Positions 9,136 through 20,214 of a stretch of DNA of 64,000 bases are shown piece after piece; within the stretch, counting starts at the first letter, position 1; every line of letters begins with the position of its first letter. The translations under genes and the position numbers were made by a program. Origin of the DNA: Hyphomicrobiales bacterium (lineage in GTDB: Bacteria > Pseudomonadota > Alphaproteobacteria > Rhizobiales > Rhizobiaceae); assembly GCA_900469625.1 (NCBI GenBank), contig UBXV01000038.1, forward strand, positions 78,725 through 142,724. Reading direction: 5' to 3'. Below the pieces are notes generated by a model that ran no database searches, was not told the origin of the DNA, and worked only from the letters and a program-made list of their open reading frames with translations.

Positions 9136-10409
9136 CAGCGTGCCCCCACGCTGGCGCAGCCGTGGAGATGCGCGAGCACCTCAGCCGCCCCGGATACCCC
9201 GGCATCGAACGCGAGTTTTTCGACCGCAGCCTCATCCGGCGCAAGGGTCTGGCGCAGCTCCGGAGGCAGTTGCTGCAGCAACTCCTCCAATGCGGCGCGA
9301 ACTTCCTGTCGAAAGCCATGCGCCGGCACCACATCGCTTGAAACCAACGCCGCCAATTCGTCGACCGGATCGGCCATCGCCGTCGAGCTTTCGGCGTCGG
9401 GACTGCGGCAATCGAGCTCGATCTTCTCGACCCAGCAGCCGCCTATGCCGGCCGCCACATTGTCGATCTCGGCTTGCAGCAGATCGCCATCGCGGCGCAG
9501 GCGCCAGGCAAGAGGCGTCGCTCCGCTCACGGTCAGGCGCAGGATGACATTGTCGGCGACCGTCTCTCGAGACCGCTGGAAAGCACGCGCAACCACATCA
9601 AGCATGGCGCTCCACTCAGAAACCCCGGTGAGGTCGAGGTTCATGCGCGCGAAGGTGGCTAGGCCAATCGGTCGCTCCTCGATCGAAAGGCGTCCTTCGT
9701 CGTTCACCGTCACGAGCGTTACGCCCTTGGCTCCAGCTTCGTTGATGTCGCGTCCCTGTGGCATGCCTGGCATGACGACAAAGGGCTCGCTGGCATGGAC
9801 CTGACGCTGATGGACATGGCCAAGCGCCCAGTAGTCGAACCCGTGCGCCTGCAGATCGGCCACGCTGCAGGGAGCATAGAGATCATGGCCGGCAGCGCCG
9901 GCAAGGCTCGTATGCAGCATGCCGATGTTTATGGCCCCGGCTGCCGGCGGCTGAAAGGACGGCAGCAGGCTTTCGGCCGCGTGCGGGTTGGCAAAACTCA
10001 TGCCGTGAACATAGACGTCGCGGCCGCTCTCCAGCGTCTTTGCCAGAACCGCCTTGCTGCGTCCCTTGAAGACATGCACCGACGGCGGCAACGTCAATTC
10101 ATTGGTCACCTGCGATTGCGCATCGTGATTGCCGCGAATGATGAAGACGCGGATGCCCGCCTCATCCAGGCGGCGCAGTTCGCCGGCCAGGAACAGTGCC
10201 GTGTTCATCGACGTCTGATTGCCGTCATAGAGGTCACCAGCGATCAGCAGGGCGTCGACCTCCTCGGCAAGGCAGAGGTCGACGATCCGCACAAGCGCTT
10301 GCCGGGTCGCGCCGCGCACGATGTCGGCGAGATCCGTGTTTCGAAGCGCCAGGCTGCGCAGGGGGGAATCAAGATGAAGATCGGCGGTGTGAACGAAGCG
10401 GAAAGGCAT
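9135..10409 (-). CDS. Mre11/SbcD-like DNA repair exonuclease, YhaO family
   Basis: A calcineurin-type metallophosphoesterase of 424 residues, partner of the adjacent SMC-like ATPase. The metal motifs are complete and in order: HTADLHLDSP near the start, IAGDLYDG, IRGNHDAQS and GHVHQRQ. The start was set at ATG 10409 (MPFRFVHTADLH), because the 27 codons further upstream do not resemble the family and would place residues before the first beta strand. It overlaps the ATPase gene by one base (TGATG). Expected role: two-metal nuclease subunit in the cytoplasm. Confidence 0.92.
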   Translation of the reverse strand: MPFRFVHTADLHLDSPLRSLALRNTDLADIVRGATRQALVRIVDLCLAEEVDALLIAGDLYDGNQTSMNTALFLAGELRRLDEAGIRVFIIRGNHDAQSQVTNELTLPPSVHVFKGRSKAVLAKTLESGRDVYVHGMSFANPHAAESLLPSFQPPAAGAINIGMLHTSLAGAAGHDLYAPCSVADLQAHGFDYWALGHVHQRQVHASEPFVVMPGMPQGRDINEAGAKGVTLVTVNDEGRLSIEERPIGLATFARMNLDLTGVSEWSAMLDVVARAFQRSRETVADNVILRLTVSGATPLAWRLRRDGDLLQAEIDNVAAGIGGCWVEKIELDCRSPDAESSTAMADPVDELAALVSSDVVPAHGFRQEVRAALEELLQQLPPELRQTLAPDEAAVEKLAFDAGVSGAAEVLAHLHGCASVGAR

Positions 10410-10785
10410 GGGCGACCATGGCCCGCTGGCGCCACGTCCGTCAATGCTGCCGATTGCGTCATCCACGCACACACAGCAGTCACTAACCACGCGTTCAGGT
10501 CTGGCAAGTAAAGCGCTGACTGATACATGAAGCCCGCAGATTCGACATGAGATGCTGCACCGCCAAAATGCGAAATCTTACGTGCAAATATCAGATTATA
10601 CTCACTTTAATCGATTAGCGCTTTTGTAAGAACTTGTTGGCTAGGGTCCGCGCGGCTGCACTTTGCGTGCCGCCAAGCACAGGAATGACTCCCTGCTTCG
10701 GCATCCGCTCCGTCATGACGATCAAGAGCCGGAACGACTTATTCATGCACAAGCTTTTGCGGACGCCGTTTTTCCGGAGTTATTC
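10410..10785. other. divergent intergenic region between the YhaO-like gene and the chemoreceptor gene
   Basis: About 375 bases without a gene of its own. It must contain the minus-strand promoter for the nuclease/ATPase pair and the plus-strand promoter of the chemoreceptor. An AT-rich patch near 10590-10620 is the best location; no clear -35/-10 pair was identified. Confidence 0.4.
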
Positions 10786-12624
10786 ATGTCGCGCCTAAAG
10801 ATATCACACACCCTTATTGCCCTTTTCCTGATGGTCGGTCTCATCGTCACCGTGCTCGCGGTCGCCTCCCTCGGCGGCATCAAGATGATGAACGAGCGCA
10901 ACAACGAGATCGCCACCACATGGTTGCCGCGTGTCTCTCTCTCGCGCGCCCTTGAAACGCAGCTTTCCGACACACGCATGGCGTTTGCCCGGCATCTCAT
11001 CTCCCTGACGCCGTTCGAGAAGAAGGCGGCCGAAAAGGTTATCGGCGAAACCGTGAGCGGCTTCGGCAAGCTTTCCGACGAATATGCGGCCCTGATGGTG
11101 ACCGATGCCGACAAAGCCGCGCTGGAAAAGGTCAAGGGCGCCTACGAGGCCTACCTCTCGGTCTCCGCCGGCATGGTCAAGCTCTCCAACAATCTCGAAA
11201 ATATGAAGGCGCAGAGCGTATTCAAGGTCGAGATGCGCGAAACGGAACAGCAGGTCGATCAGGCGATCAAGGAAATGCGCGCCCTCAACCTCGCAGGCGC
11301 CGATGCTGCCGTTGCCGCCAGCTCGGCGACTCACGACCAGATCCGAATGATCGAAATCGCCGTGATCGCCGTTGCCGCCCTGATCGTGCTCGGCGCGATC
11401 TTCTATGCGATCCGCGGTATCGCCCGGCCGATCCAGATCATCACCCGCTCGATGGCAGGCCTTGCAAACGGCGACACCGCCACCGCCATTCCCTATGGTG
11501 CGCGCAAGGATGAGATTGGCGAGATGGCCCGTGCCGTCGAGGTGTTCCGCGAGGCGGCCATCTCCAATCTGCAGCTCGAGGAAGATGCCAAGGTGCAGCG
11601 TTCGCAGGCAGAAGCCGAGCGTCGCCGCGTGACCGAAGACGCCGAGGCCGCCGCCCAGCATCGCCTGCAGGAAGCCACCGCTGGCCTTGCAACCGGTCTT
11701 CGCCGCCTTGCGGCCGGCGACCTCGCATTCCAGCTCAACGAGCCCTTCGCGCCGGATTTCGAACAGCTCCGCCATGACCTCAACCAGGCTGTCGCGCAAC
11801 TCGCCGACACGCTGGCAGCCGTATCGTCGAGCTCGGGCAGCATCGACAGCGGAGCGCGCGAAGTCAGCCAGAGCGCCGACGACCTGTCGCGCCGCACGGA
11901 ACAGCAGGCCGCATCGCTCGAGGAAACGGCCGCCGCGCTCGATGAGATCACGGTCAATGTCGGCAGCTCCTCCAAGCGGACCAACGAAGCCCGCGCCATC
12001 GCCAGCCAGGCAAACGAAAGCGCCCACAAGTCGGGCGCCATCGTCTCCGGCGCCATCGACGCCATGGGTCGCATCGAGCATTCGTCGAGCCAGATTTCCA
12101 ATATCATCGGCGTCATCGACGAAATCGCGTTCCAGACCAACCTTCTGGCGTTGAATGCAGGCGTCGAGGCCGCGCGCGCTGGCGATGCCGGCAAGGGCTT
12201 TGCGGTCGTCGCCCAGGAAGTGCGCGAACTGGCGCAGCGCTCGGCCAATGCTGCCAAGGAGATCAAGGACCTGATCCGCAATTCGGCCGTCGAGGTGCAG
12301 AGCGGCGTCAAGCTCGTTCGCGAAACTGGCGAAGCGCTGCGCACCATCGAAGGCTTCATCGTGACGATCAACCAGCACATGGATGCTATCGCCGTATCCG
12401 CGCAGGAACAGTCCGCCGGTCTTTCGGAGGTCAACACCGCCGTCAACCAGATGGACCATGTGACCCAGCAGAACGCGGCCATGGTCGAAGAGGCAAACGC
12501 GGCAAGCGCGACGCTCGCACAGGAAGCAGGACGTCTACGCGAACTGATCGCCCGCTTCACTTTGGCCGAGGCTTCCGGTTACGGCCACAAGACTTCGGCC
12601 GGATCATCGCGCTGGGCGGCATAG
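10786..12624 (+). CDS. methyl-accepting chemotaxis protein
   Basis: A transmembrane chemoreceptor of 612 residues. A first helix (ISHTLIALFLMVGLIVTVLA, about 5-25) and a second (about 190-212) bracket a periplasmic four-helix-bundle-like sensor domain. HAMP segments follow, then a cytoplasmic signalling domain whose hairpin tip reads DEIAFQTNLLALNAGVEAARAGDAGKGFAVVAQEVR, with Gly in place of the more common Ala (NAAVEAARAG). It has no C-terminal NWETF-type pentapeptide, so it should depend on other receptors for CheR tethering. ATG 10786 follows CCGGAG; an in-frame ATG 123 nt upstream would put a polar tail before the first helix. It is a stand-alone unit ending at a hairpin terminator. The ligand cannot be predicted. 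Confidence 0.95.
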   Translation: MSRLKISHTLIALFLMVGLIVTVLAVASLGGIKMMNERNNEIATTWLPRVSLSRALETQLSDTRMAFARHLISLTPFEKKAAEKVIGETVSGFGKLSDEYAALMVTDADKAALEKVKGAYEAYLSVSAGMVKLSNNLENMKAQSVFKVEMRETEQQVDQAIKEMRALNLAGADAAVAASSATHDQIRMIEIAVIAVAALIVLGAIFYAIRGIARPIQIITRSMAGLANGDTATAIPYGARKDEIGEMARAVEVFREAAISNLQLEEDAKVQRSQAEAERRRVTEDAEAAAQHRLQEATAGLATGLRRLAAGDLAFQLNEPFAPDFEQLRHDLNQAVAQLADTLAAVSSSSGSIDSGAREVSQSADDLSRRTEQQAASLEETAAALDEITVNVGSSSKRTNEARAIASQANESAHKSGAIVSGAIDAMGRIEHSSSQISNIIGVIDEIAFQTNLLALNAGVEAARAGDAGKGFAVVAQEVRELAQRSANAAKEIKDLIRNSAVEVQSGVKLVRETGEALRTIEGFIVTINQHMDAIAVSAQEQSAGLSEVNTAVNQMDHVTQQNAAMVEEANAASATLAQEAGRLRELIARFTLAEASGYGHKTSAGSSRWAA

Positions 12625-12660
12625 TCCGAACGGGCTAATTTCTTCCGCTTGCAAGTCAAA

Positions 12661-12690
12661 CGGCCCCCGGAAACGGGGGCCGTTTCTTGT
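12661..12690 (+). terminator. rho-independent terminator after the chemoreceptor gene
   Basis: A 9-bp GC stem (CGGCCCCCG / CGGGGGCCG) with a GAAA-type loop followed by TTTCTTGT, 36 nt after the stop codon. Confidence 0.85.
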
Positions 12691-12801
12691 CTGTAGGAGC
12701 CGTTACCGTGAAACGGCAGAGGTTTTAGTCGACAAATGTAGCAATTGTAACTATCAATAATGTTGCTGCCATTTCACATGGCACCTCACAAATTTCCAAC
12801 G

Positions 12802-13281
12802 ATGATCATGAAGAAGACATTTGAAGTTTCCGACAGGCTGTTTGAGCTTTACCACCGCGTCCATCGGCTGGTGAACGAGTCCATGACGGAGGAAGGCGTT
12901 TCGCTGGCGCGCAGCAAATTCCTGTTCTTCCTGAGCAAGCTCGGCCCTTGTCGCTCAACGGATATCGCCTGCGCATTGAACTTTGCGCCACGAACCGTCA
13001 CCGAAGCGATCGATGGCCTGGAGCGCGACCGGCTGGTGACGCGCAAGCCGGACCCCGAGGACCGTCGCGCCAAGATCGTCTCGATCACCGATACCGGCCG
13101 CGTCATACTGGAGGCCGCCGAACATCCGCGCAAGCAGCTGATCGAGGAGATCTTCTCCGCGCTGGACGATAAGGAGCTGGATCAGCTCTTCGATATCGTC
13201 GGCAAGCTGGTGGACAGGACCGACGAGATCCGCAAGCGCAAGGACGAGGCGGAAGCCGCGCAGATCGCGGTAGCACGCTAG
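12802..13281 (+). CDS. MarR-family transcriptional regulator
   Basis: A winged-helix dimeric regulator of about 159 residues. The helix-turn-helix RSTDIACALNFAPRTVTEAIDGLERDRLVTRKPDPEDRRAKIVSIT, with its DxR wing (PEDRRAK), is diagnostic of MarR. The start is uncertain: in-frame ATG codons lie at 12760, 12778, 12802 and 12808, none with a strong Shine-Dalgarno. 12802 fits the family's N-terminal helix best. It stands alone between a chemoreceptor gene and a convergent esterase gene, so its target is not given by a divergent neighbour. Ligand unknown. Confidence 0.88.
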   Translation: MIMKKTFEVSDRLFELYHRVHRLVNESMTEEGVSLARSKFLFFLSKLGPCRSTDIACALNFAPRTVTEAIDGLERDRLVTRKPDPEDRRAKIVSITDTGRVILEAAEHPRKQLIEEIFSALDDKELDQLFDIVGKLVDRTDEIRKRKDEAEAAQIAVAR

Positions 13282-13318
13282 GCGCATTCTTCCCCATTAG
13301 AGCTGTCCGGAACAGAAA

Positions 13319-13347
13319 GAGGCCGGGACGTCATGTCCCGGCCTCTT
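13319..13347. terminator. bidirectional terminator between MarR and phytase-like genes
   Basis: An 11-bp perfect stem GAGGCCGGGAC / GTCCCGGCCTC with loop GTCATGT-like centre, followed by TTCCGTTTTT on the plus strand. It lies between two convergent genes (stops at 13281 and 13371) and can serve both. Confidence 0.85.
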
Positions 13348-13370
13348 CCGTTTTTCTCCTGGCCAGACGC

Positions 13371-15566
13371 TTACATCGCGTCGATGGCACCGATGGAGAA
13401 GAACAGCGTTTCACCGGAGGAATCATCGACCCCGTCATTGTCGGTGACGACATAGCCGTTACCGGCTGCATCAACGGTGAAGCCTTCGACCTTGTCGACG
13501 ACGTAACCGTTCAGAGCCTTCAGATCGGGGATAAGGTCGCGAACCTCTTCCTTCTTGACGACAGGCAGTTCGCCGCCAAGTTCTGCCGGCTTCAACTCTG
13601 CGAGCGCCACGCGATAGAGCTTCTTCAGCTTGGCAGCCTGGCCGATCAGGTTGTCGCGTTCGATGATGTAGGCATAGTCGCCGTGGACCGAGATTTCCGA
13701 CAGGCCGACCCAGCCGCCATCAGCCTTTTCGAGCGGATAGCGAACGGCGCCCCATTCTTCGCTCGACGGCTTGTAGGAGACGAGCTTGACGAAGCCCTTC
13801 TGGTCGTCCTTCCACTCGCGCTGCACCGCCATCCACAGAACCTGGTCGTCGCCTTCGCCAACAACCGTCACACCCTCGAAACCGAAGCGGGTTTCGCCGG
13901 CACGCAAAGCTTCGGGAAGCGCGATCTCCTTCTTGATCTCACCCTTCTTGTTCACCTTCAGCAGGGCGTGGCTGTAGAGCTTGTCGGAATTGCCTTCCGA
14001 AACGAGCCAGAAGCCCCCTTCCCCGTCATTGGCGATGCCTTCGATGTCGAGCTTCTGTGCCGGCGCGCCATCGCGGGTGATGCGAAGGGCTTCGGTGATC
14101 AGCGCCGGCTTCTGCGTCGCGTCGATGGTGAAGATGGTCGGCTGCGATGCGTAAACCGAATCGTTGACGGCGCGCAGGAAGCCCGGCTTGTCGGCCACGG
14201 CGGCCAGGCCCGAAAGCGCGCCGAAACCGACCGGCAAACCATCCTTGTCGGCCGAGCGGATTTGCGGATAGGCGGCCACGCCTTCACCGCGCTCATAGAG
14301 CATCACGTGTGAACGCGCGCCGCCGTCCTCGCCGAGATCGACCTCGTTGGCGGTAGCAAGCAGGTTGCGCGACGGGATGGCGACGGCACCTTCAGGCGAG
14401 ATGCCCGACGGCAGCAACTGCAGGAGCTCCGGTTCAGCGCCGGTATCCTTGTAGACGCCGACGACGGATGCACGCTCGGCAAGCACGAAGAACAGATTGT
14501 CGTTGCCGAACTTTGCGGCCTCCAGGCCCTCCGGCTCGACGCCCTTGGCCGAAGAACGCTTCTCGGGATAATGGCCGATCGATGCGATCACGTGTTCGAA
14601 GCTTGCGCCCGATTCGAACAACACCTTGCCTGACGTGTCGAAGACGGTGAAGCCACGCGAACCGCCCTTATAGTCGCCTTCGTTGGCGACGACGATGCGG
14701 TTGTCGTCGAGCCACTTGACGGCATCGGGCTCGCGCTTGCGGCCGGGCTGCTCGTCCTTGAAGGCGATCGCGCCGTCGCGCTTGGTATCGATGTCCTTGA
14801 GGTCGACGCTGCCTGCGGAGAAATGCGTCTTCACCGTTGCCGACTTGGCGTCGATGATGACGATGTGGTTGTTCTCCTGGAGCGTCAGCGCGATCTCGTC
14901 TTTGCCGTTGAAGGAGACGAATTCCGGCTCCGGATCGTCGCCGGCAACCTCGGCAAGGCCGGTCAGGGTCACGTGCTTGATCGTGGCGCAATCGGCAACG
15001 CCGTCGTTCAGCGACAGGATTACCAGGTCGCCGGCCGGCATCTGCGGGATCTTGCCGTCGTTGACCTCTTCGTCACGCTCGTTCTCGATGGCGATCGCCG
15101 CCAGCGTCCGGTCCTTGTTGACGGCAACGCTGTCCGGCTGGCCACCGAGATCACAGGTCGCTTCGATCCTTTTGGAGGCGACATCGACGGTGGCAAGGAA
15201 ACCCGACGGCTTGGTGAAGCTCTCGCTGGTGTTGACCGCGACCAGGGCCTTTCCACCTGCGACGGCAACCGATGTCGGCTCGCCATCGAAACCGACGATG
15301 CCGGCCGGCTTCGGTGTCTTGGCATCGGTGATGTCGATGAGACCGATGCGCTTGCCGGGGCTATCGGAATAGATCAGCGTGTTGCCGTCTTCGGTGGCAG
15401 TGATGATTTCCGCCGATGTCGCTTCCTTGCGGGCATCGCCTTCAGGCAGGTTGTCGGCCACTGCGAAGGACGCGATGCGATTGAACACCGGTTCGGCTGC
15501 GGCCGGAAATGCGACGGACGCGAGAAGCATGGCGGCAAGTGCCGTTCTGCATGATGAAATGGTCAT
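13371..15566 (-). CDS. periplasmic phytase-family esterase-like protein
   Basis: A 731-residue exported protein. A signal peptide of about 24 residues ends in AFPAAAEP. The N-terminal half shows repeated YVTN/beta-propeller-like blades (GLIDITDAKTPKPAGIVG, DSVAVNKDRTLAAIAIENERD, VKWLDDNRIVVANEGDYKGG). The C-terminal half matches the phytase-like esterase domain (DIEGIANDGEGGFWLVSEGN, RFGFEGVTVVGEGD, KVEGFTVDAAGNGYVVTDNDGVDDSSGETLFF). The acidic patches suggest calcium-dependent phosphoesterase activity in the periplasm. A PHO-box-like site lies 52 nt upstream of the start, which fits phosphate scavenging. Family assignment is good; substrate is inference. Confidence 0.87.
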   Translation of the reverse strand: MTISSCRTALAAMLLASVAFPAAAEPVFNRIASFAVADNLPEGDARKEATSAEIITATEDGNTLIYSDSPGKRIGLIDITDAKTPKPAGIVGFDGEPTSVAVAGGKALVAVNTSESFTKPSGFLATVDVASKRIEATCDLGGQPDSVAVNKDRTLAAIAIENERDEEVNDGKIPQMPAGDLVILSLNDGVADCATIKHVTLTGLAEVAGDDPEPEFVSFNGKDEIALTLQENNHIVIIDAKSATVKTHFSAGSVDLKDIDTKRDGAIAFKDEQPGRKREPDAVKWLDDNRIVVANEGDYKGGSRGFTVFDTSGKVLFESGASFEHVIASIGHYPEKRSSAKGVEPEGLEAAKFGNDNLFFVLAERASVVGVYKDTGAEPELLQLLPSGISPEGAVAIPSRNLLATANEVDLGEDGGARSHVMLYERGEGVAAYPQIRSADKDGLPVGFGALSGLAAVADKPGFLRAVNDSVYASQPTIFTIDATQKPALITEALRITRDGAPAQKLDIEGIANDGEGGFWLVSEGNSDKLYSHALLKVNKKGEIKKEIALPEALRAGETRFGFEGVTVVGEGDDQVLWMAVQREWKDDQKGFVKLVSYKPSSEEWGAVRYPLEKADGGWVGLSEISVHGDYAYIIERDNLIGQAAKLKKLYRVALAELKPAELGGELPVVKKEEVRDLIPDLKALNGYVVDKVEGFTVDAAGNGYVVTDNDGVDDSSGETLFFSIGAIDAM

Positions 15567-15617
15567 GAAATCCCCCAGTTCGAATCTTCAAAACAAGGGG
15601 GTTTCTGCGGGATGGCG

Positions 15618-15635
15618 ATGACAGGCGCATGACAA
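15618..15635 (-). promoter_or_regulatory. PHO box (PhoB site) candidate
   Basis: Reading the minus strand: TTGTCAT-GCGC-CTGTCAT, two 7-bp direct half-sites 4 bp apart. The consensus is CTGTCAT-N4-CTGTCAT, so 13 of 14 half-site bases match. It ends 52 nt before the ATG of the phytase-like gene, a typical place for a PhoB-activated promoter in rhizobia. Confidence 0.75.
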
Positions 15636-15663
15636 TCCCGCGCCTTTGTTGTGCAGCGTGGCG

Positions 15664-16563
15664 CTATGCGGTTCTGCGCTCGCGATTCATCTCGTGCCGC
15701 ATGATGAAAAGCGAGGCGCCGAGGATGAGGATGGCCCCGAGCCACAGATAGCCGCTCGGTGCGTAGCCGAAGACCAGCCAACCGGCCAGCACATTGAGCG
15801 GCAGCTTGAGATCGTCGAAGGGCTGCACATAAGCCGCGTCGGCAACGCTGTATGCAAGGGTCAGAAGATATTGCGCCACCACCGTCAGCAGGCCTGCCAG
15901 GACGAGAAGCGCGAGGATCGTCCCACTCGGTACGACGAACCCTGCCGATAGCGCCAGCACGCCGTTGATCGGCGTCAGGAGGACCAGCAGCCAGACCGTG
16001 ATCGTTTCAGGGCGCTCGATGCCTGTCAGGCTCTTGGTGATGAGCGACGACGCGCCCCAGAGCAAAGCCGACAGGACCGGCAGCAGCGCCGCCCAGGTGA
16101 AAGTCTCCGACCAGAGCTGCAGGATGATGGTGGCACCGGCAAAGCCGACGGCGGCCGCGGCCCAGCGCGCAGCCCCCACGCGCTCGCCGAGGAAAAGGCG
16201 TGCGCCGAGAATGATGAAGAATGGCGACGTCATCACCAGCGCGATGGCTTGCCAGATCGGGACGGAGGCAAGGCCCGACACCCATGCCGCAACGCCCAGT
16301 GCAGCAAGTCCAACGCGAACGACATGGCGCCAGGGGTAATCGGTGCGCATCGCCGACAGACCGACCCGCAGCAGGAACGGCAGGGAAAAGACAAGCGCGA
16401 AGGCATATTGCCAGAAGGCCGTCGACGTCGCGGAGTAGCCGAGTTGCATCGTCATCCATTGGGTGACGACATTGAGCAAGGCAAAGGCGACCCCGGCCAG
16501 GATCATCCAGGCGGCGCCGGCCACGGCACGGGAGGTAAAAAGCACTTGGGTAGTCTGATTCAT
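15664..16563 (-). CDS. ribN: riboflavin transporter RibN (DMT/EamA superfamily)
   Basis: An inner-membrane permease of 299 residues with about ten hydrophobic helices and two EamA-type halves (for example GAAWMILAGVAFALLNVVTQW and ARLFLGERVGAARWAAAAVGFAG). The family alone would say only drug/metabolite transporter. A complete FMN riboswitch lies immediately upstream on the same strand, which is the arrangement described for rhizobial RibN riboflavin importers. ATG 16563 (MNQTTQ) or ATG 16572 (MKDMNQ) are both possible starts. Expected role: riboflavin uptake, shut off when FMN is abundant. Confidence 0.88.
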   Translation of the reverse strand: MNQTTQVLFTSRAVAGAAWMILAGVAFALLNVVTQWMTMQLGYSATSTAFWQYAFALVFSLPFLLRVGLSAMRTDYPWRHVVRVGLAALGVAAWVSGLASVPIWQAIALVMTSPFFIILGARLFLGERVGAARWAAAAVGFAGATIILQLWSETFTWAALLPVLSALLWGASSLITKSLTGIERPETITVWLLVLLTPINGVLALSAGFVVPSGTILALLVLAGLLTVVAQYLLTLAYSVADAAYVQPFDDLKLPLNVLAGWLVFGYAPSGYLWLGAILILGASLFIMRHEMNRERRTA

Positions 16564-16654
16564 GTCCTTCATCCGCAAACAGGGACCAACACAAATCAGG
16601 ACGCATGAACGCCGTATGCGACGACGGGCAGCTCTGCCCCTCGCACCTCGTTCA

Positions 16655-16797
16655 TTCTCTTCCATCCGGACTGTGACCGTCGGCTCCGGAATTGCACCGG
16701 ATCTGCTACCTTCCATTGCCGAGACGCCGGAAGTGCTCGCGGGCTTGGGCCGAAACCCTTACCGCCGGTGGGGACTTTCACCCCGCCCTGAGAACAG
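16655..16797 (-). promoter_or_regulatory. FMN riboswitch (RFN element) upstream of ribN
   Basis: The minus strand shows the conserved RFN blocks in order: CAGGGCGGGGTGAAAGTCCC, CACCGGCGGTAAGG, AGCCCGCGAGC, a variable arm, GCAGATCCGGTGCAATTCCG, GAGCCGACGGTCACAGTCCG and GATGGAAGAGA. The expression platform in the 90 nt before the ribN start holds a small perfect hairpin (GGGCAG-CT-CTGCCC at 16626-16639) but no long T-run, so control of translation initiation looks more likely than termination. Confidence 0.95.
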
Positions 16798-16847
16798 ATC
16801 GAGCCGTAGACGAAAGACTGCGCGGCTGCAAGGTCGCCGCAACGCAA

Positions 16848-16873
16848 AAGGGTCCGGCGTGAGCCGAACCCTT
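16848..16873 (-). terminator. terminator after hupB
   Basis: An 11-bp stem AAGGGTTCGGC / GCCGGACCCTT with one G-U pair, loop TCAC, then TTTT in the minus direction, 47 nt after the hupB stop and upstream of the ribN leader. Confidence 0.7.
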
Positions 16874-16919
16874 CAAGACTTGGACTGCCGGCCTCGTATC
16901 CGGCCGTCAAGCAAACTTA

Positions 16920-17195
16920 TCAGCCGTTAACGGCATCCTTCAGGCCCTTGCCGGCCGTGAACTTCGGAACGTTGCGTGCCGGAATGTCAACTTCAGCGCC
17001 CGTGGACGGGTTGCGGCCCTTGGAGGCTTCGCGACGCGAAACGGAGAAGTTGCCGAAACCGACGAGGCGAATGTCGCCGCCGTTCTTCAGTTCAGCCTGG
17101 ATGGTCTCGAAAACTGCATCAACTGCGGAAGATGCGTCGGTCTTGGAAAGTCCGGCCTTCTCAGCAACGGCAGACACGAGCTCATTTTTGTTCAT
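16920..17195 (-). CDS. hupB: HU-family DNA-binding protein
   Basis: A 91-residue nucleoid protein that bends DNA non-specifically as a dimer. MNKNELVSAVAEKAGLSKTD at the N-terminus, VGFGNFSVSRREASKGRNP before the arm and ARNVPKFTAGKGLKDAVNG at the C-terminus are standard HU. The RNPxTG arm with Pro is intact. ATG 17195 follows GAAAGGGGTGG. The gene downstream of lon in the same direction is a common alphaproteobacterial order; a terminator separates lon from hupB, so hupB has its own promoter within 17196-17334. Confidence 0.97.
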   Translation of the reverse strand: MNKNELVSAVAEKAGLSKTDASSAVDAVFETIQAELKNGGDIRLVGFGNFSVSRREASKGRNPSTGAEVDIPARNVPKFTAGKGLKDAVNG

Positions 17196-17334
17196 GTTTC
17201 CACCCCTTTCAAAATGGTTCGAAACAACTGTGTTTTTAAGCCGCGGCGGCTTTCGCATCGCCTGCGCCTTGCCATTCCCAATTGCGCCTAATCCCTTGGA
17301 ATGCAAGGCTTGGGCCGTGCTTTTACAACAAAAA

Positions 17335-17355
17335 AGACCGGCCAAAGGCCGGTCT
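17335..17355 (-). terminator. terminator after lon
   Basis: A perfect 9-bp stem AGACCGGCC / GGCCGGTCT with a 3-nt loop, followed on the minus strand by TTTTTTGTTG. It lies 62 nt after the lon stop. Confidence 0.92.
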
Positions 17356-17417
17356 TAAGCGTTTTTCTGCCAATTGGACCCGGCGGCAACACTATTGCCG
17401 CCGCCGGTCCGTGACGA

Positions 17418-19838
<2,421 letters not shown>

Positions 19839-20167
19839 GTCATTTCCTTTCCGTCCCGATTTCGGGCCCGTTCCCAGGAGCCACAGCGGCACTCCCGGTT
19901 GTCATGATTTCCACATGAAAGTGGAGTGCTTGAGAGTCCTTTTCAAGGCTCGATGCGACATCCACCCCCAATGGCCGGGTCCTTCTGACTACGCTTGGTT
20001 GCTGTTGCGTACCTTGCGACGGAAAACGAGGCTTCAAGGATAGGCAACGGCCGAGGCCCTTTTACTGAATCGTCACATCATTGCGTTGTTAAGACACTTT
20101 AGCAACAACCGAATTGTTAAATCGGCGTTAGCGCAACGCATCTCAACAACTATGTTCAGCTCACGAA
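19839..20167. other. lon upstream region
   Basis: No gene. The minus strand carries CTTGAA at 19947-19942, followed 16 nt later by a TCCACT word, a poor match to a sigma-32 -10, and then the short leader to lon. The rest is AT-richer DNA between lon and the clpX terminator. Confidence 0.4.
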
Positions 20168-20190
20168 AAAGCCCGCACGAGGCGGGCTTT
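20168..20190 (-). terminator. terminator after clpX
   Basis: AAAGCCCGC / GCGGGCTTT stem with a short loop, then TTTCGTG on the minus strand, 25 nt after the clpX stop. Confidence 0.9.
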
Positions 20191-20214
20191 CAGATCGTAT
20201 CCATCGACCGGTTA

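Noticed and set aside
7474..9804. Plus-strand open frame of 776 codons
   Set aside because: Antisense to the YhaN-like ATPase and YhaO-like nuclease genes; no domain resemblance and low-complexity composition.
10804..12459. Long minus-strand open frame of 551 codons
   Set aside because: Fully antisense to the chemoreceptor gene, which has clear family motifs. High GC makes long antisense frames common here.
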